Below, one piece after another: positions 10,114-21,933 of a stretch of 64,000 bases of DNA. Under the pieces are notes generated by a model. It was not told where the DNA came from. It worked only from the letters and a program-made list of their open reading frames with translations, and ran no database searches. Each line of letters opens with the position of its first letter. Position 1 is the first letter of the stretch. Source of the stretch: Cephalotus follicularis (Eukaryota; Streptophyta; Magnoliopsida; Oxalidales; Cephalotaceae); assembly GCA_001972305.1 (NCBI GenBank), contig BDDD01000057.1:357854-421853 (forward strand), read 5' to 3'. Both the position numbers and the translations under genes were made by a program.

Positions 10114-11372
10114 ATAGACGTTGATCCGTTTCACATCAGTAACCAGGCAAAACCCAAAAGACGTCGACGTTCATCAAAAGGCGTCGATGTTTATCGAGTA
10201 ACAGTCGTCTTCTTCCTCATGACTTAACAAACAGTAGGCATTACAACCTATATTCATGCACAATAACAGGGAATCAAGGCAGGAAACCAACATGCAGATA
10301 CTCATTACATATCTAGCATATCATGGCATCAATCCAGTGTCAAAATCAATTCAATAAACATGCATTTCATACACCAAAACCATAGACCATGCATGAGTAT
10401 CAATCTCAAGATTTCAGTTATGGCTTCCCCTACCTTTCGTTCCACGTTAGGAACTGGAAAGTCCACCTCTTTGTGTTCCAAACTGGTCACGGCAGCCTCT
10501 AGGTCCTTCCCGTTGCTGCAAGCCACCAGCTCCAACCACGTTCAACAATGGTGATTTGGTTTTTCTCTCCTTAACTCTCTGTTTCTTACCCTCACCGTGT
10601 CTCTCTCAAGTGTCTGATTCTTTCTCAATCAGTAACAACCGAAGGTAAGGGGTGAAGGCTATCTTTTATGCAACTCACCCTTTGTTTCTTCTTCCTCTGT
10701 GTTTTGTTGCAGGTCACATGTGTCTAGGACACTCCCCCACCTCTGCATGCAGTAGCTGGGTTCGTTTCTCTGTCTTTTTCTCAGCCTTCACGCCAGACAA
10801 TGCCATATTCCTTCTAACCATCCATTGCATGCACACATGTCCCTCCCTTCTTTGCACTTGTTGCATGCTCATACCCATGCCACACTTGTCCTCACAACTT
10901 CAGTCATGCAGGTTAGGGAGTCATGTGCATGTCTGACACGTCCTAATTCATGCCTCAAGGCGCCTGCAAAAGGCCCTAACTAGATTCCTCTTTGCACGTT
11001 GTATGTCAGTAGAGTAACGTGCCTGGCATTCGAAGTTAAGGCATCGATGTCTTTCAAAAGACGTCGATGTCTTTCCCCATTTCACACGAGGGCGTCGATG
11101 TCCTCGTCAGCGTCGATGTGCATGTGCATGCAGCTACGTGCGCCCCTTTGCTTCAAAGACGTCGACGTGATTCCAAAGGCGTCGACGCGTTTCCCCCAGA
11201 ACAGCGTCGTTTTATCCTTTTAACATTCTTTTAGTATTTTTATTCTAAGATTTAACATTATTAGAGTCTGGAAAACATCATCAAAGTCTTGGAAATCCAT
11301 TCCTTTATTAATTTCACAATAAAAACACATTACATTGCGAAATTACAACATAGGAAAATCTCGGGCGTTACA
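10114..11372 (-). repeat. Solo LTR A, right part
   Basis: Continuation of the solo LTR from 3,117, starting within the palindrome array (ATAGACGTTGATCC). The open frames at 10,329-10,936 have no recognisable relatives. The GACGTCGATGTC array returns at 11,040-11,200. AT-rich DNA then leads to the terminus GGGCGTTACA. Confidence 0.75.
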
Positions 11373-11377
11373 CAGAC

Positions 11378-11504
11378 AATAAGAGATTTTCTTATTATGA
11401 ATTTCTTAACTTCTTCATAACAATACATTTATATTTATAGGAGTTTAGAGGGGTTGATGGAATAGTGTTTGGTTGTTGGAATAGTAATTCATTATTATAC
11501 AATA
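11378..11504 (-). repeat. Copia 3' LTR, second part
   Basis: Continuation of the LTR from 1,584; it aligns with 23,571-23,698. The LTR/internal boundary is set by the adjacent polypurine tract on the minus strand and by the shared end TACAATA. Confidence 0.85.
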
Positions 11505-11515
11505 CTCCCCCTTGA
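11505..11515 (-). other. Copia polypurine tract
   Basis: The minus strand reads TCAAGGGGGAG immediately upstream of the 3' LTR. This is the expected site of plus-strand DNA priming. Confidence 0.75.
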
Positions 11516-11629
11516 ATTTCTATTCCATATCACTATGACTGTCTCGTTAAAACCTTGCTAGGAAAAACCTATTGGGATAAAAACATTTACGAAAGAAAAA
11601 GAGTACAGTCTCCCCCTAAAACAAAACTT

Positions 11630-12746
11630 CACAAGTTCTTGTACTCTATTAATGAAGATCTTTAATATAACACATCCCAATATCATGTGTGAGCTTCTTG
11701 AATGTAGTACCTGGTAATGCCTTCGTAAATAAATCCGCTAAATTATCACTTGATCGGATTTGTTGTACATCAATATTACCATTTTTTTGAAGCTCGTGGG
11801 TATAGAAGAATTTTGGTGAAATATGTTTCGTTCGATCAACCTTGATATATCCTCCTTTGAGTTGTATGATACAAACAACATTATCTTCTTATATTACAGT
11901 GGGATTATTTCTAATCGAGAATAGTCCACACGATTCTTGTATATGTTGAATCATTGATCTCAACCATATACATTCTTGGCTTGCTTCATGAATTGCAAGG
12001 ATCTCTGAGTGATTTGATGAAGTTGCTGTCATTTGTCTGTTTTGTTGATCGCCATGATGTAGCAGTGTAACAAAAGGTAAAGACATAACCGGTTTGTGAT
12101 AATGCTTTATGTGGATCAGACAAGTATCTTGCATCACCATATCCAATCAATATTGATTTTGTTCCCCTTGGATAAAATAGACCCATATTAGTGATTCCAC
12201 GAAAATAGCGCATTATGTGCTTAATCCCATTCCAATGTCTTCTTGTTGGTGTAGAGCTATATCTTGCTAACAAATTAACGGAAAATGCAATATCAAGTCT
12301 TGTGCAATTTTCAAGATACAATAGTGTTCCAATTGCACTAAGATAAGGTACTTCAGGTCTAAGGATTTCTTCTCCTTCTTCTTGAGGATGAAATGGATCT
12401 TTCTTGATATCAAGTGATTGAACTACCATGGGAGTGCTTAAAGGATAAGCTTTGTCCATGTTGAATGGACTAAGAACCTTTTCCATGAATGTGGATTGAT
12501 TGATGAAAATCCCAGATGATATGTGCTCCACCTGTATACCAAGAAATTTTTTTATTTTTCCAAGATCTTTCATTTCAAACTCACATTGTAAATATGTAGC
12601 AGTCTTTGTAAGCTCTTTAGAAGTACCTACAAGATTTAAGTCATCCAAATATACTGCAATAATAGCAAGTCCATCGTTAGATTTTTTTATAAAAATACAT
12701 GGACATATTTGATCATTTGTATACCCTTCTTTAATTAAATATTCAC
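11630..12746 (-). pseudogene. Copia RT (C-terminal part) and RNase H
   Basis: Minus-strand coding with the RT active site YLDDLNLVGT (canonical YVDDL), then FEMKDLGKIKKFLGIQVEH, TRLDIAFSVNLLARYSS and HWNGIKHIMRYFRG. The RNase H end follows: ATSSNHSEILAIHEAS and, near 11,640-11,760, DNLADLFTKALPG. A frameshift lies around 12,060. The first residues of the long open frame (beyond 12,747) come from the CACTA end. RT upstream of SEYLIKEGY continues at 16,825. This enzyme would copy the RNA genome and degrade the RNA strand. Confidence 0.9.
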
Positions 12747-13185
12747 TTACACTACAAGAAAAACGGGCAACCACGAGGGCAGATGGCAAGGGCAATAAGT
12801 GCCCTCGCAATGCCCTCGCCCTTACTCTGACCTACATATCGGTGCCTTCTTCTTCTTTTTCATTCACGCTGCGCCTGCCTTCTTTCTCTCTTTTTCGTGC
12901 CGCGCCATTTTTCTTCTCTCCTACAACTCTCTCCATCGCGCCATAGATCTTGCCCCCATAAACGTCTCCAGCCACGTGTGCAAGCTCTGTGGTCCTCAGA
13001 TCGCGCCATTTTCGTCGTCTCCATATCGCACCGCCAGTTTTCTTCCCAGCGGTAGATTGCGCCACTGTTAATCGCAACCCCAGGTATTTTTTTTCTTTTT
13101 GCATTGTTTATTTAATTAATTCTTTATATATTTATATATTACGGTTTATAATACAACCTGTATTTAAAAATTTTAATTGATTAAA

Positions 13186-13950
13186 GGGAGAGAAGCTCTC
13201 ACTACCTCTAGGTTTTCTCCCTTTTGAGAATTGTGTCCAGCCGTGCTCATGGTTAACATGAGCACGGCTACCTTGATTTCGTTTATTACGTATGTAGCCT
13301 TTTAGTATCTCTTCTTTACTGTCTGTTAGTTTTGAATGGCAGCGTCTTTGTCAGGCTTTTGGTTTTAGTTTTCATGGCTCTTCCATGAACGTTGTCGATG
13401 GTTGCAGCACGCGGCTCTCTTTTGCGATCTCTTTTGTGATCATTTCGCGTTTTTCGCGCATGAGACCTCTGCAGGTCTGTGTTGTCCCGTTTTGGGATTT
13501 TTTGTTCTCTGAGTAAGGAGGTTATCTTTCCTTGCTCATTGTAGATGGTGATTTGTTCCTGGTTTTTAGGGATGAATCCGTATGTTTGATCGATTATGGC
13601 CTCTCCTTCTTGATTTCCGGTGCTTAGTCTCTTTGTCCACTCTCCTTTAACTTGCTTTCCCTTGGCCAAGGATCGCGATTTCGGAGGAGTGGGTAGTGCT
13701 AGAGACCAGGCTCCTGGTGTGGTGTAAGTTTGAGACTCTGGGGTTGGGATGCTGCCGCTGGGGTTGTTCTGGCTCTATCTGGCCTTTGCCTTGAAGCTGG
13801 TCTTCTCCTTGCACCATTTTTTGTCTTTGTCTGGGCTTCGTCATTTTGGGTAGCGCTTGACATGTTTTCATATCTTCTTTTCCGTAAGCTTGCTACTGTC
13901 TGCCTTTTCCTACATGTGGTTCTGAGTTTGATTTGGAGTTTGGCTTAGTA
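13186..13950 (-). other. Unidentified segment inside the CACTA element
   Basis: Two minus-strand frames (13,869-13,647 and 13,669-13,316) read as one basic, Q/K/R-rich, low-complexity protein interrupted by a frameshift. I do not recognise the family; a LINE ORF1-like tail or a captured host fragment are possibilities. At its left edge are a perfect 13-bp hairpin (13,239-13,269) and a second weaker inverted repeat AAAGGGAGA/TCTCCCTTT (13,185-13,225). Confidence 0.35.
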
Positions 13951-14570
13951 CGGTGGGAGGGGCCTGGAATGCTATTTTTCGCTATCGTTCTTTCTCTTTT
14001 GCTTTTTATTAGTTTTTGCAATGCACATGTGTAGTTTTGCAAATACCTAAACTTTAACTACTTTGTATAACATATCTCGCCATGAATAATTTGGTAAGGG
14101 AGGCTCAATGATGGAAATTGTGGGCTGCATTTACGTGTTTTGCTCTTGTTATGATGGAAGAATGTATTTGGTTTTAAGATTAGAGGTAAAAATGTTTTTG
14201 AGCGAGCTGTTTATTTTTTAATGTACTGATATCTAATGTTTACTTGAATGGTTTCATTTCTAATATGCTAACAAGTTGTTAGTCTATTGATTTGGGATAT
14301 ATGATACATGGGTTGAAAGTAATCTCCATGTGTGTGGACATTAGGGTGCCTGCTTAAGGAGTTCTATGACCTACTTAAGGATACGGATGAACCATTGTGT
14401 AATGGGTGTAATTTGGCATATGTAGTTAATAATGCAGTATATGTAGTAAATACTGTTTGCAATAGTATTCTTAATATTCTAATTTGGCATGACATTATAA
14501 TTTGATAATATATAATAGGACAACTGTATATAGTTTGTATCGTTTTTAAATACGATGAGTTCTTGCAGAT

Positions 14571-16232
14571 ATGCCTCGCAGGGTCACACGTTCCTCTATT
14601 CCTAGAGATTCCACCACACCCTCCGGATCTACGCGTCCCAAGACGGACTCCATGGAGTTAGACACACGGGAGCAGGATATCGATGTTCCCAGTGCTAGTA
14701 AGGAAATTTGTTATGTCACCATATTTGACCTTAAACTGTTTTTCATATTGTCGAAGCTTTATTGTTATATTTTGTTATATATGTTTACAATGAAACGTAA
14801 CCATGTTTTTGAATCAGGTTCCCATCAACGACAGATGAGGGGAGCTAGTAGGGGGCGGACTTGCCCCCATAGGGGGTTAAGGGTTTTAGGCCTATTCAGC
14901 ATATCAGTGCCAATGGGTAAGTAACTAGTAATTCAAGTATATTTTTTTAAAACTAACCTATGATGTTGGTGCTAATATTTGTTTAATTGCATGTGTTTTA
15001 AGGAGATGGACGTGAAGAACACCATAGCGTCCATCATCAAGAGCAGAATACTACAACCATGGACCACGTGGAGCCACTGGCCCGATTCAGAGAAGGAACT
15101 ACTGTGGGAGAAGCTATTTGTGGGTAAAACTGTTGCAGTTAACAATCAGTATTATTTAGGATATTTTTTAAACTCGTTATTTGACACTGGTGTTTTGTAG
15201 AACTACTTCCACTTTCTGCCATCTAATGCACACAGCAGGCTTCCATTATATAGTTAAGTGCAGGAGAATTACACAAAGTGGATGCGTAACTATAGGAAGA
15301 AGGCAATGACGGGCGCTGGTGTGTAGCAGATGAGCCCTGAGTGCAGGCAGCATGGCCCTGTAGGGATACCACAACCAGTGTGGGATGAAATGGTGAACAG
15401 GTGGATGTCCGAGGATTTTTAGAAGCGGGCAAGAACAAATGCCGCCAATAGGGCGAACAAAGCACACACCACCTACACTGGCGGTAGTTACACGATGGAA
15501 AGACAACTTCATATTAGGGTAAGTAATAAACTTAATTTATAATTACGGTGCTTAATAAACTTAATTTGTGTTGCAAACTAATTCGAAATTGCATTTGACT
15601 TGCAGGAAGCCAAGAGGAAACCTACTGTGGATGTATTTTACGACACCCATTGGAGGGCGGGGAATGATACTCTTCCACCTCCTATTATAATGGAGAGGAT
15701 AGTGAGTCACAAACTGAAATGAATATGTCAATTACCCTTTATATGTCAATCACTTAATTGATTAATCTTGTATTTTTTTATAGGAGAAGTACCGGGCTGC
15801 TGTCGGGCCAGATACTGTGGAGGGGCCCGACGATACAAGCAGGTTGGCTCCCTTCGACATCGTGGCATGGACAGAGGCAACTAAAGGTCCACGAAGGGCA
15901 AGATCCGTGGATTAGGGAACTACATGACTTCCACAAAGATGCTACCACAAGCACTTCGAGTTACTCAGCCAAGAGTGGGGAGTCAGAGTCGCCCATTCAC
16001 TTCACAGCCATCAGTGCCCAGCCCAGGGATGGACGCAGGTGTTGGCGAGGTCTCAGAGATTCTCCAGCAGGTGGACTGGCTGCAGATGACAATTGAGACT
16101 TTTATGGCTCAAATGACGCAGATGATGGGGTCTCATTCCAGACGCATACCATCTTATCAGAGTTCACCGCGGACTCGGTACCCCCCCTTCCAGCCATCTC
16201 CAGACTCGGACGATAGCGATGACGAGTCGTAG
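14571..16232 (+). pseudogene. CACTA-associated Transposase_24 (TNPA-like) gene, multi-exon, broken
   Basis: The start MPRRVTRSSIPRDSTTPS at 14,571 opens a probable first exon; later exons lie at about 14,819-14,915, 15,003-15,130, 15,262-15,520, 15,606-15,700 and 15,784-16,232, separated by AT-rich introns with GT...AG-like edges. The diagnostic part is at 15,380-15,700: WDEMVNRWMSEDF, ANRANKAHTTYTGGSY and VDVFYDTHWRAG, characteristic of plant Ptta/En/Spm Transposase_24. Stops at about 15,327 (VxQMSP) and 15,419 (DFxKRARTN) each fit CAG-to-TAG. This protein class binds subterminal repeats. Exon edges are inferred by eye. Confidence 0.7.
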
Positions 16233-16824
16233 TTTGTTGAGTTTGACACATTTTAAGATTGTTTGTAAACGTCTTACACTTTTTATAAATATACTATAAA
16301 GCTCATTTACATTGTTTTGTTAGTTTAATGTGAATAAAATGTGTCATTTAGTAGTTATGGGTGGAGTCAATAACAATTGTGAAATATAAACTGTTATTGT
16401 GGCTGCTGCTGAAATGAATTGCAGGTTTTGCTTGGATATAGGGAATGGATTCTGCTGATATAAGCACCAGCAGAATCTGTAAAATTGAGAGGGCATGGCG
16501 ATGGTAATGCCCTCGCCATTCTGCAGCAAATAAACACGGCGAGGGTCTGCTAGGGTATATGCATGTACGAGCATATGACGGCGAGGGGGAGCCTGCCATA
16601 ACTATACCCTCACCATGGCTACTGCGAGGGGGATCTAGCCCTGGACATACCCTCACCGTGGTGAGGGCAATATGCGCCGAGGGGACCTGACTCTCGCCAT
16701 ACCCTCGTCTTACCCTCGCCAAGTTAACGGCGAGGAAGAATTTGGCGAGGGTTTTTTCCCCTCCCCAACGGCGAGGTGGCGAGGGGAAGTGCCCTCGCTG
16801 TTAACCTATTTTTTAGTATTGTTA

Positions 16825-16975
16825 GTCGATTGTACCACATTCGACCAAATTGTTTCAATCCATACAACGAATGTTGTTGCTTAATTGAATACATGTGGTG
16901 AGATTTGTTCGATTCAGGAATTTTAAATCCATCAGGAATTCTCATATATATGTCACTATCAAGTTATCCATCTTT
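16825..16975 (-). pseudogene. Copia RT, middle fragment
   Basis: The minus strand encodes LDSDIYMRIPDGFKIPES, HHMYSIKQQHSLYGLKQ and GRMWYNRL, the palm region just before the YVDDL block. It joins SEYLIKEGY at 12,746 once the CACTA element is removed. Upstream it is cut by the insertion at about 16,976. Confidence 0.85.
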
Positions 16976-19440
16976 TTGGGAGCCTATGGCTTATAGGGCA
17001 GTGGAAACACTCAATTTGAATTTTCAGCTTTAGGATGATCAACTTTAATTCCAACCGAATAGTTAATTCCAAAGTAATGGGAAAACCCTAAATCCTAAAT
17101 TCAAAGAGTCCCAATAAAAGTCAAAGATCACTAATTAAACATACAAACAAAACCTAAACCATCACCAAGAAAGAAGAAGGGGCGGATTGCATTAGGGTTG
17201 CCATAAACCCTAATGCAAAGGGCAAAAAATTGACATTGGGGGAACACACAAGCCCTAACGCCAAAACCCTCAAGAACCCGAACCCAACAACCCTAACCCT
17301 AAGGGTTTTAAAGGTTTGCTCAACCTTCAAACACGGGCACGAATGGGATCCCACCCCTCAAACCCGAAGCTCCAAGGAAAAAGAAGGAGAAGAAAACTTT
17401 ACCAAAGTGAAGAACTGCTTCCTTCAAGATATGCTCCCTCTAACACTTTATTTCCAAAGCTCAAATTTGCTCCAAGGACTTCCTTTTGTTAAGGCAAGGA
17501 AGATGACATGGAAAGATGGAGCCTTTGTGTTTAACTTAATCTAGATCACTATAGGTAAAGATTGAGATGCAAGGCACAAATTAATCTCCACCTTAAATGA
17601 CATTTGAGGGGTGAAAGGTTGATTGATATTCTTTTCTCTTCAAGCTTTTAGACAATGGTGTTTTATCTTTGAGAATGGAGAAGCACAACCTTGCAAGAGA
17701 GAATGGGAGAGAGAGCAACAATGTGAGAGGGAGAGATTGCAAGAGAGAAAAGTCTTTGCCGTGTAAAAGGCCAAGACTTAGACAAAGTGTGTTAAGTAAG
17801 TAATGTAAATATCTTACTTTATGCCTTTTGTCTCTTATGCATTAAAACATTTTGTCATGCTACATTAAATGCAACAATGACTCATCTCTTCCTTTAATTC
17901 ATGTTTCTTCATTTATACATTACTTTGGCCGGCCAAATCTCTAACAATTTCCAGCATTTCCGTGTGATACAGATGAAGGAAAAAGAGTTGACAAAGTCAA
18001 CAATATAAGGCTACTTTTGGGCATGATTTGGGCCTCCCAATATTTGACAATATTGAGCCCATTAATTTGGGCCAAGATGGTCCAACCTTAGGACCAAATT
18101 CGGATAACATATGGGAAAGTATCCCAAGCCCAAAGTTAAGCCCAAAGCTCTCTCATAAACAACAAGTCCCCAAAGTACTCAGTGTCAATATCAACCCTTT
18201 GCTTTGAATATTTTATCATGGCACTGCGTGGGCCTAAATTCAGTAAATAAAATATCCACTAGCAAAGTAACATCTCCTTGATGTTGACCTTTCATTAAAT
18301 AACATATTTCCATCACACGTTAACCTGTTCAAAGTCAGGCAAGACCCGAAAGCCCGGTCGTTCTCCGGTATGATGATAAATTCCCTGAACATCCCGTTTA
18401 TCTGGTACGACTAATTTAATAGTCACCGACTATTAAAATAGCCCCGGTGTGAGCTACAGTCACCACCCCGGATTCGTGTATGATCACGTCTATCTATCAT
18501 GGGGCTGGATAGCCAGTGCTTTATCCAGTCTTCGGCATATGTGTCATGTTTTCTTCGTCATACTTAGCTTCAATCATCGGTTTAGGGTTTGGATGAATGT
18601 CACCCCTAGATTTAGCCATGATTCTAAATATCTATGATCGCACTAAGACTATGACAAACCTCCTATGGAAACTACCCCGTCTCTGATCCGCCTATAACCT
18701 GTACAGGATTTTAAGTCTGCAACGTACACAGATAAATATAGTTGGTCACCCTCAGCCCGGATGTGACAATCCCTTGTTACGCACTCACTCATACATCTCA
18801 ATGCAGCTTCCATAAGACCCAAAGACAACCCTTTTGCCAGCACGTGGCTAGTGCTGGGGAAGGCGGAAATCAAAGTCAAGCAGTCACCACACAATGTATA
18901 CTAGCCGTTTAGGTCAAAGAAGACAATGCAGGCGTGGACCTACTAGTCACCATAGACTATACACTACCGAGACCATAGGAATCCCTATTGACATGGGTAT
19001 TGACTATCAAAATAGGGATCCTATTGGTGGGTCAGTTCAGCATCATGCATTCGCGCATGCACCCCACATTAGCTTTAGGATAATACCGAATGGTCCATGA
19101 GAAGATCCATCCTCCCTCCCTGGGAGCAAGTATAATATGGAAAGTCTTTAACACAGTTCAATAATGGACCAAAGAAAGTGAACCTTTGACTTGGAACAGT
19201 TTAGTCATAGAGAATAAGGATCCCATTCTCATGGCCTCCATGGTAAGAGATCCAACCCTTTGATGTGACAGGGCTATATATGGCATACAGTTAATTAAGA
19301 TTAATTATTATGTTCCTTTTGGTTGGTTGGGATGAGCCATATAATCATGCCAATATAAATAAATTTTGCACATAGAACATAAATGGAATACAGAATAGTA
19401 TAAATCAAAAGTGTATATATACAAACACCACTCCACGTGG
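16976..19440 (-). mobile_element. Probable solo LTR inserted in copia RT
   Basis: About 2.46 kb of non-coding sequence splits the copia RT between VVTTYL (19,480) and LDSDIYM (16,975). One edge reads TGTTATATTATGGG on the minus strand, a typical LTR start. The other edge (GATGGATAA) lacks a clear CA, and flanks cttat/cttga are not a clean duplication, so a few bases appear lost. The interior holds telomere-like CCCTAA strings by chance (17,270-17,300) and no transposon protein. The long frame at 17,230-17,544 shows no family resemblance. Confidence 0.5.
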
Positions 19441-20253
19441 CATGTAGGGACACCCATAATATAACAATAAGTATGTTGTTACTACGTCCATAAGACGAGT
19501 TTCAAGCCCGTTTGAAGTAGCCATACTGATTAGGAATCGAAAAGTGATTCCATCCATAACTGGAGAATATGTTTCCTGGTAATCAATACATGTTCTCTGT
19601 AAAAACCCTTGAGATACAAGCCTTGCTTTTTATCTCACAATTTCATTTTTCTCATTTCGTTTTTGAACAAATATCCATCTAAATCCAACAGGGGTTACAC
19701 CTTTTGGATTTTGAATTATTAGTCCAAATACCTCTCTTTTGGACAAAGATTACAATTATGCTTGTATTGCATCTTTCCATTTTGACTAATCATTTCTTTG
19801 TTGACATTGTTCAACACTTTGTGGCTCAGAATCCATAACAGAATTTGTAATATCCAATGCAACGACATAGGCAAATTTGTCATTAACTATAATCTCATCT
19901 CGATTCCATATTTGATCATTATGTGCATAATTAATCGAGACTTTTTTATTTTGAAATCCCATAGCCTCTTTAGGGCTTTGTACTCTCTCTTGAGTCAATG
20001 TGGGTTATGGAAATAACACATTGTCTTGTGTTAATATTATTTTAGGGTTTTTTACACCACCCTTATTTGCCTTTTGTTTTCGTGGTACTATACCTTTAGC
20101 ACCAATTGGTCTACCATGTTTCAAGTATGGTTTAGACTTTAATATATCGATTGAGTTTTCACTAGCTTTAGATATATCAATTCTTGTTGGAGCATTCACA
20201 GTTGGTATATAAGATTTTACTACTTTTTGACCATCATTAAATGCATATGGCAT
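19441..20253 (-). pseudogene. Copia RT N-terminal part and integrase-RT linker
   Basis: Decayed minus-strand coding. The linker is at 20,253-20,005 (KGIVPRKQKANKGG), then DQIWNRDEIIVNDKFAYVVALDI at 19,998-19,786, then RT fingers with traces of a GVNPIGYKWVFVRKRNE-type block around 19,620-19,720 in shifting frames. Multiple frameshifts and stops are present. Confidence 0.7.
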
Positions 20254-20465
20254 TTGATTAGCAGTATTTTACAAATTAATAATTCTTTGAACTTGTAGTT
20301 AACATTCATTTATACGTTGATCAAAATTATGTACTCTTGATGCTTTCCATGAATTTTTATTTTCATTTTTTCAATAAAATCTTGTCTCCCCCTAACACTG
20401 GGAAAGCCAATTCATCAAAGTGATAGTCTGCATAACGTGCAGTAAACATGTCACATGTTAAAAGT

Positions 20466-21108
20466 TCAAGACCTTATAATTGATGGAGAATCAAATCTCA
20501 CATAAACTCCAAGTCTACGTTGTGGTCCCATCTTGCTCCATTGAGGAGGTGAAATAGGGACATATACTGCACATCCAAACACTCTTAAGTGTGATATGTT
20601 TGGTTCTTGACCAAGAACAAGTTGCAATGGAGAATATTTATGATATGCAGTCGATTTTATACGTATAAGAGCCGTAGCATGCAATATCGCATGTCCCCAG
20701 GCTAAAATGGGTAACTGACCTCATCAATAAAGGACGAGCAATCAATTGCAGTCTTCTGATAAGATATTCGGTGAACCCATTTTGGTTGTGTACATGAGGA
20801 ACAGGATGTTCAATGGAAATTCCTATTGCCATACAATATTCATCAAATGTTTTGGATCAAAATTCAACAATATTATTTGAAGGAATAGATTTTATAGGAT
20901 GATCTATAAATTGTGCTCGTAATTTACTTATTTGAGCTAATAGTCTCGCAAATGCAACATTACGAGTTGAAAACAAGTATACATGTGACCATCTTGTTGA
21001 TGCATCTATTAAGATCTTGAAATATCGAAATGGTCCAGATGATGGATTAATTGGTCCACAAATATCTCCTTGAATTCTCTCTAAGAATTTTGGAGATTCT
21101 ACAACCAC
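20466..21108 (-). pseudogene. Copia integrase
   Basis: The core starts ERIQGDICGPINPSSGPFRYF with the first catalytic aspartate, then DASTRWSHVYLFSTRNVAF. It continues in another frame with HPVPHVHNQNGFTEYLIRR, where the catalytic glutamate of the family appears as the NG(L/F)xE block. The C-terminal block is KSTAYHKYSPLQLVLGQEPNISHLRVFGC. At least two frameshifts separate these blocks. The gene would insert the cDNA; it is not functional here. Confidence 0.88.
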
Positions 21109-21382
21109 TTTTGTTGTAGATGGTCTTATAATGAGTTTTCCTTACGAACAAGCAACACAATGGTTCTCATTATTCAATAGCATTTTCTGGTTCTTAAGTG
21201 GATGGCTATGTGAATTTTCAATGATTCGACACATCATTGTCACACCTTGGTGGCCTAGCCGTTCATGCCAAATCATGAACCCTTTTAAGTCTATGGCTTG
21301 AATCCACAACATTATGAGATTCCATTGCTCTAATTTTCATAATGTATAGCCTAGAAGAAAGTCCAGGAAGTTTCTCCAATAT

Positions 21383-21739
21383 TTACTTTCGGCCGGAAGC
21401 ATTACCAGTGATATAAAGATATTCTTTGCCATTTTCATTTGTGGTTTCAATATGACAACCATTAAGGCGAATATCTTTGAAACTAAGCAAGTTTCTTATA
21501 GAATTTATAGAATATAAAGCATCTGTGATGCGAATTTGTGTTCCATTTGATAACACAAAGCTAGCCATCTCAGAACCTTCAATTAGGTCTGATGTACCAG
21601 AAATTGTTCCGACATTAGCCTTTGTTATTGTTAAATGTGAAAAATATTTTTCATTCTTGAGTATTGTGTGTGTTGTTGCACTGTCAGCTATGCATATATC
21701 TCCAATATCTATTGTATGATGATCTATAGATAAAAACAC
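21383..21739 (-). pseudogene. Copia aspartic protease
   Basis: The open frame includes ICIADSATTHTIL, the D-S-(A/G) active-site motif of copia proteases, and the downstream block LYSINSIRNLLSFKDIRLNG, which precedes the GAG-pre-integrase region. An HxxxC/CxxC integrase zinc region follows at 21,110-21,290 in decayed form. Confidence 0.85.
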
Positions 21740-21933
21740 ACATGTTAAATATAACTATGTTATATTTATTACTTCGTAAACACTTTATTCAAAAGTGATA
21801 CATATTAAAACAATGGCATATAACATCAACCGAGATGGAAGTCTTTGTCGACAATCACTTGGTCCATTTTCTCATTTGGATCAGCTAAGAAATCAGCAAT
21901 GACCAAATGGGTTGTACCCATTGAAACAAAGTC

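Larger units (their letters stand above)
1585..11372 (-). mobile_element. Solo long LTR (Tekay-like), itself interrupted by an Athila-like element
   Basis: Ends are TGTAACACCCCG and GGGCGTTACA, forming TG...CA, with a near-perfect 5-bp duplication (gagac/cagac). The LTR-derived parts are 1,585-3,117 and 10,114-11,372, about 2.8 kb together. Between them lies the Athila-like element. No internal gag-pol of its own is present, so it is a solo LTR produced by LTR-LTR recombination. Minus orientation is inferred from the cggggtgttaca-type 3' end shared with the other long LTRs here. It contains ACAGTA-rich sequence (2,450-2,780) and arrays of GACRTCGAYGTC palindromes at 2,860-3,110, 10,140-10,190 and 11,040-11,200. 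Confidence 0.8.
12750..16821 (+). mobile_element. CACTA (En/Spm-type) DNA transposon
   Basis: The left end is CACTACAAGAAAAACGG, the hallmark terminus of plant CACTA elements. The target duplication is tta (12,747-12,749 and 16,822-16,824), and removing the element restores the copia frame RMWYNRL-SEYLI exactly. The right terminus (TTTTAGTATTG) is degenerate compared with the expected TAGTG. Both ends carry many copies of a subterminal motif GCGAGGG/CCCTCGCC (12,770-12,830 and 16,490-16,800), the usual binding region for the TNPA-type protein. It encodes a Transposase_24-like protein but no recognisable TNPD/Transposase_21 catalytic protein, so it is non-autonomous. Confidence 0.85.

Noticed and set aside
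17265-17305. CCCTAA-like strings suggesting an interstitial telomere
   Set aside because: Only a few irregular copies (aaccctaaccctaag), no sustained array; likely chance in a C/A-rich stretch of the inserted LTR-like element.
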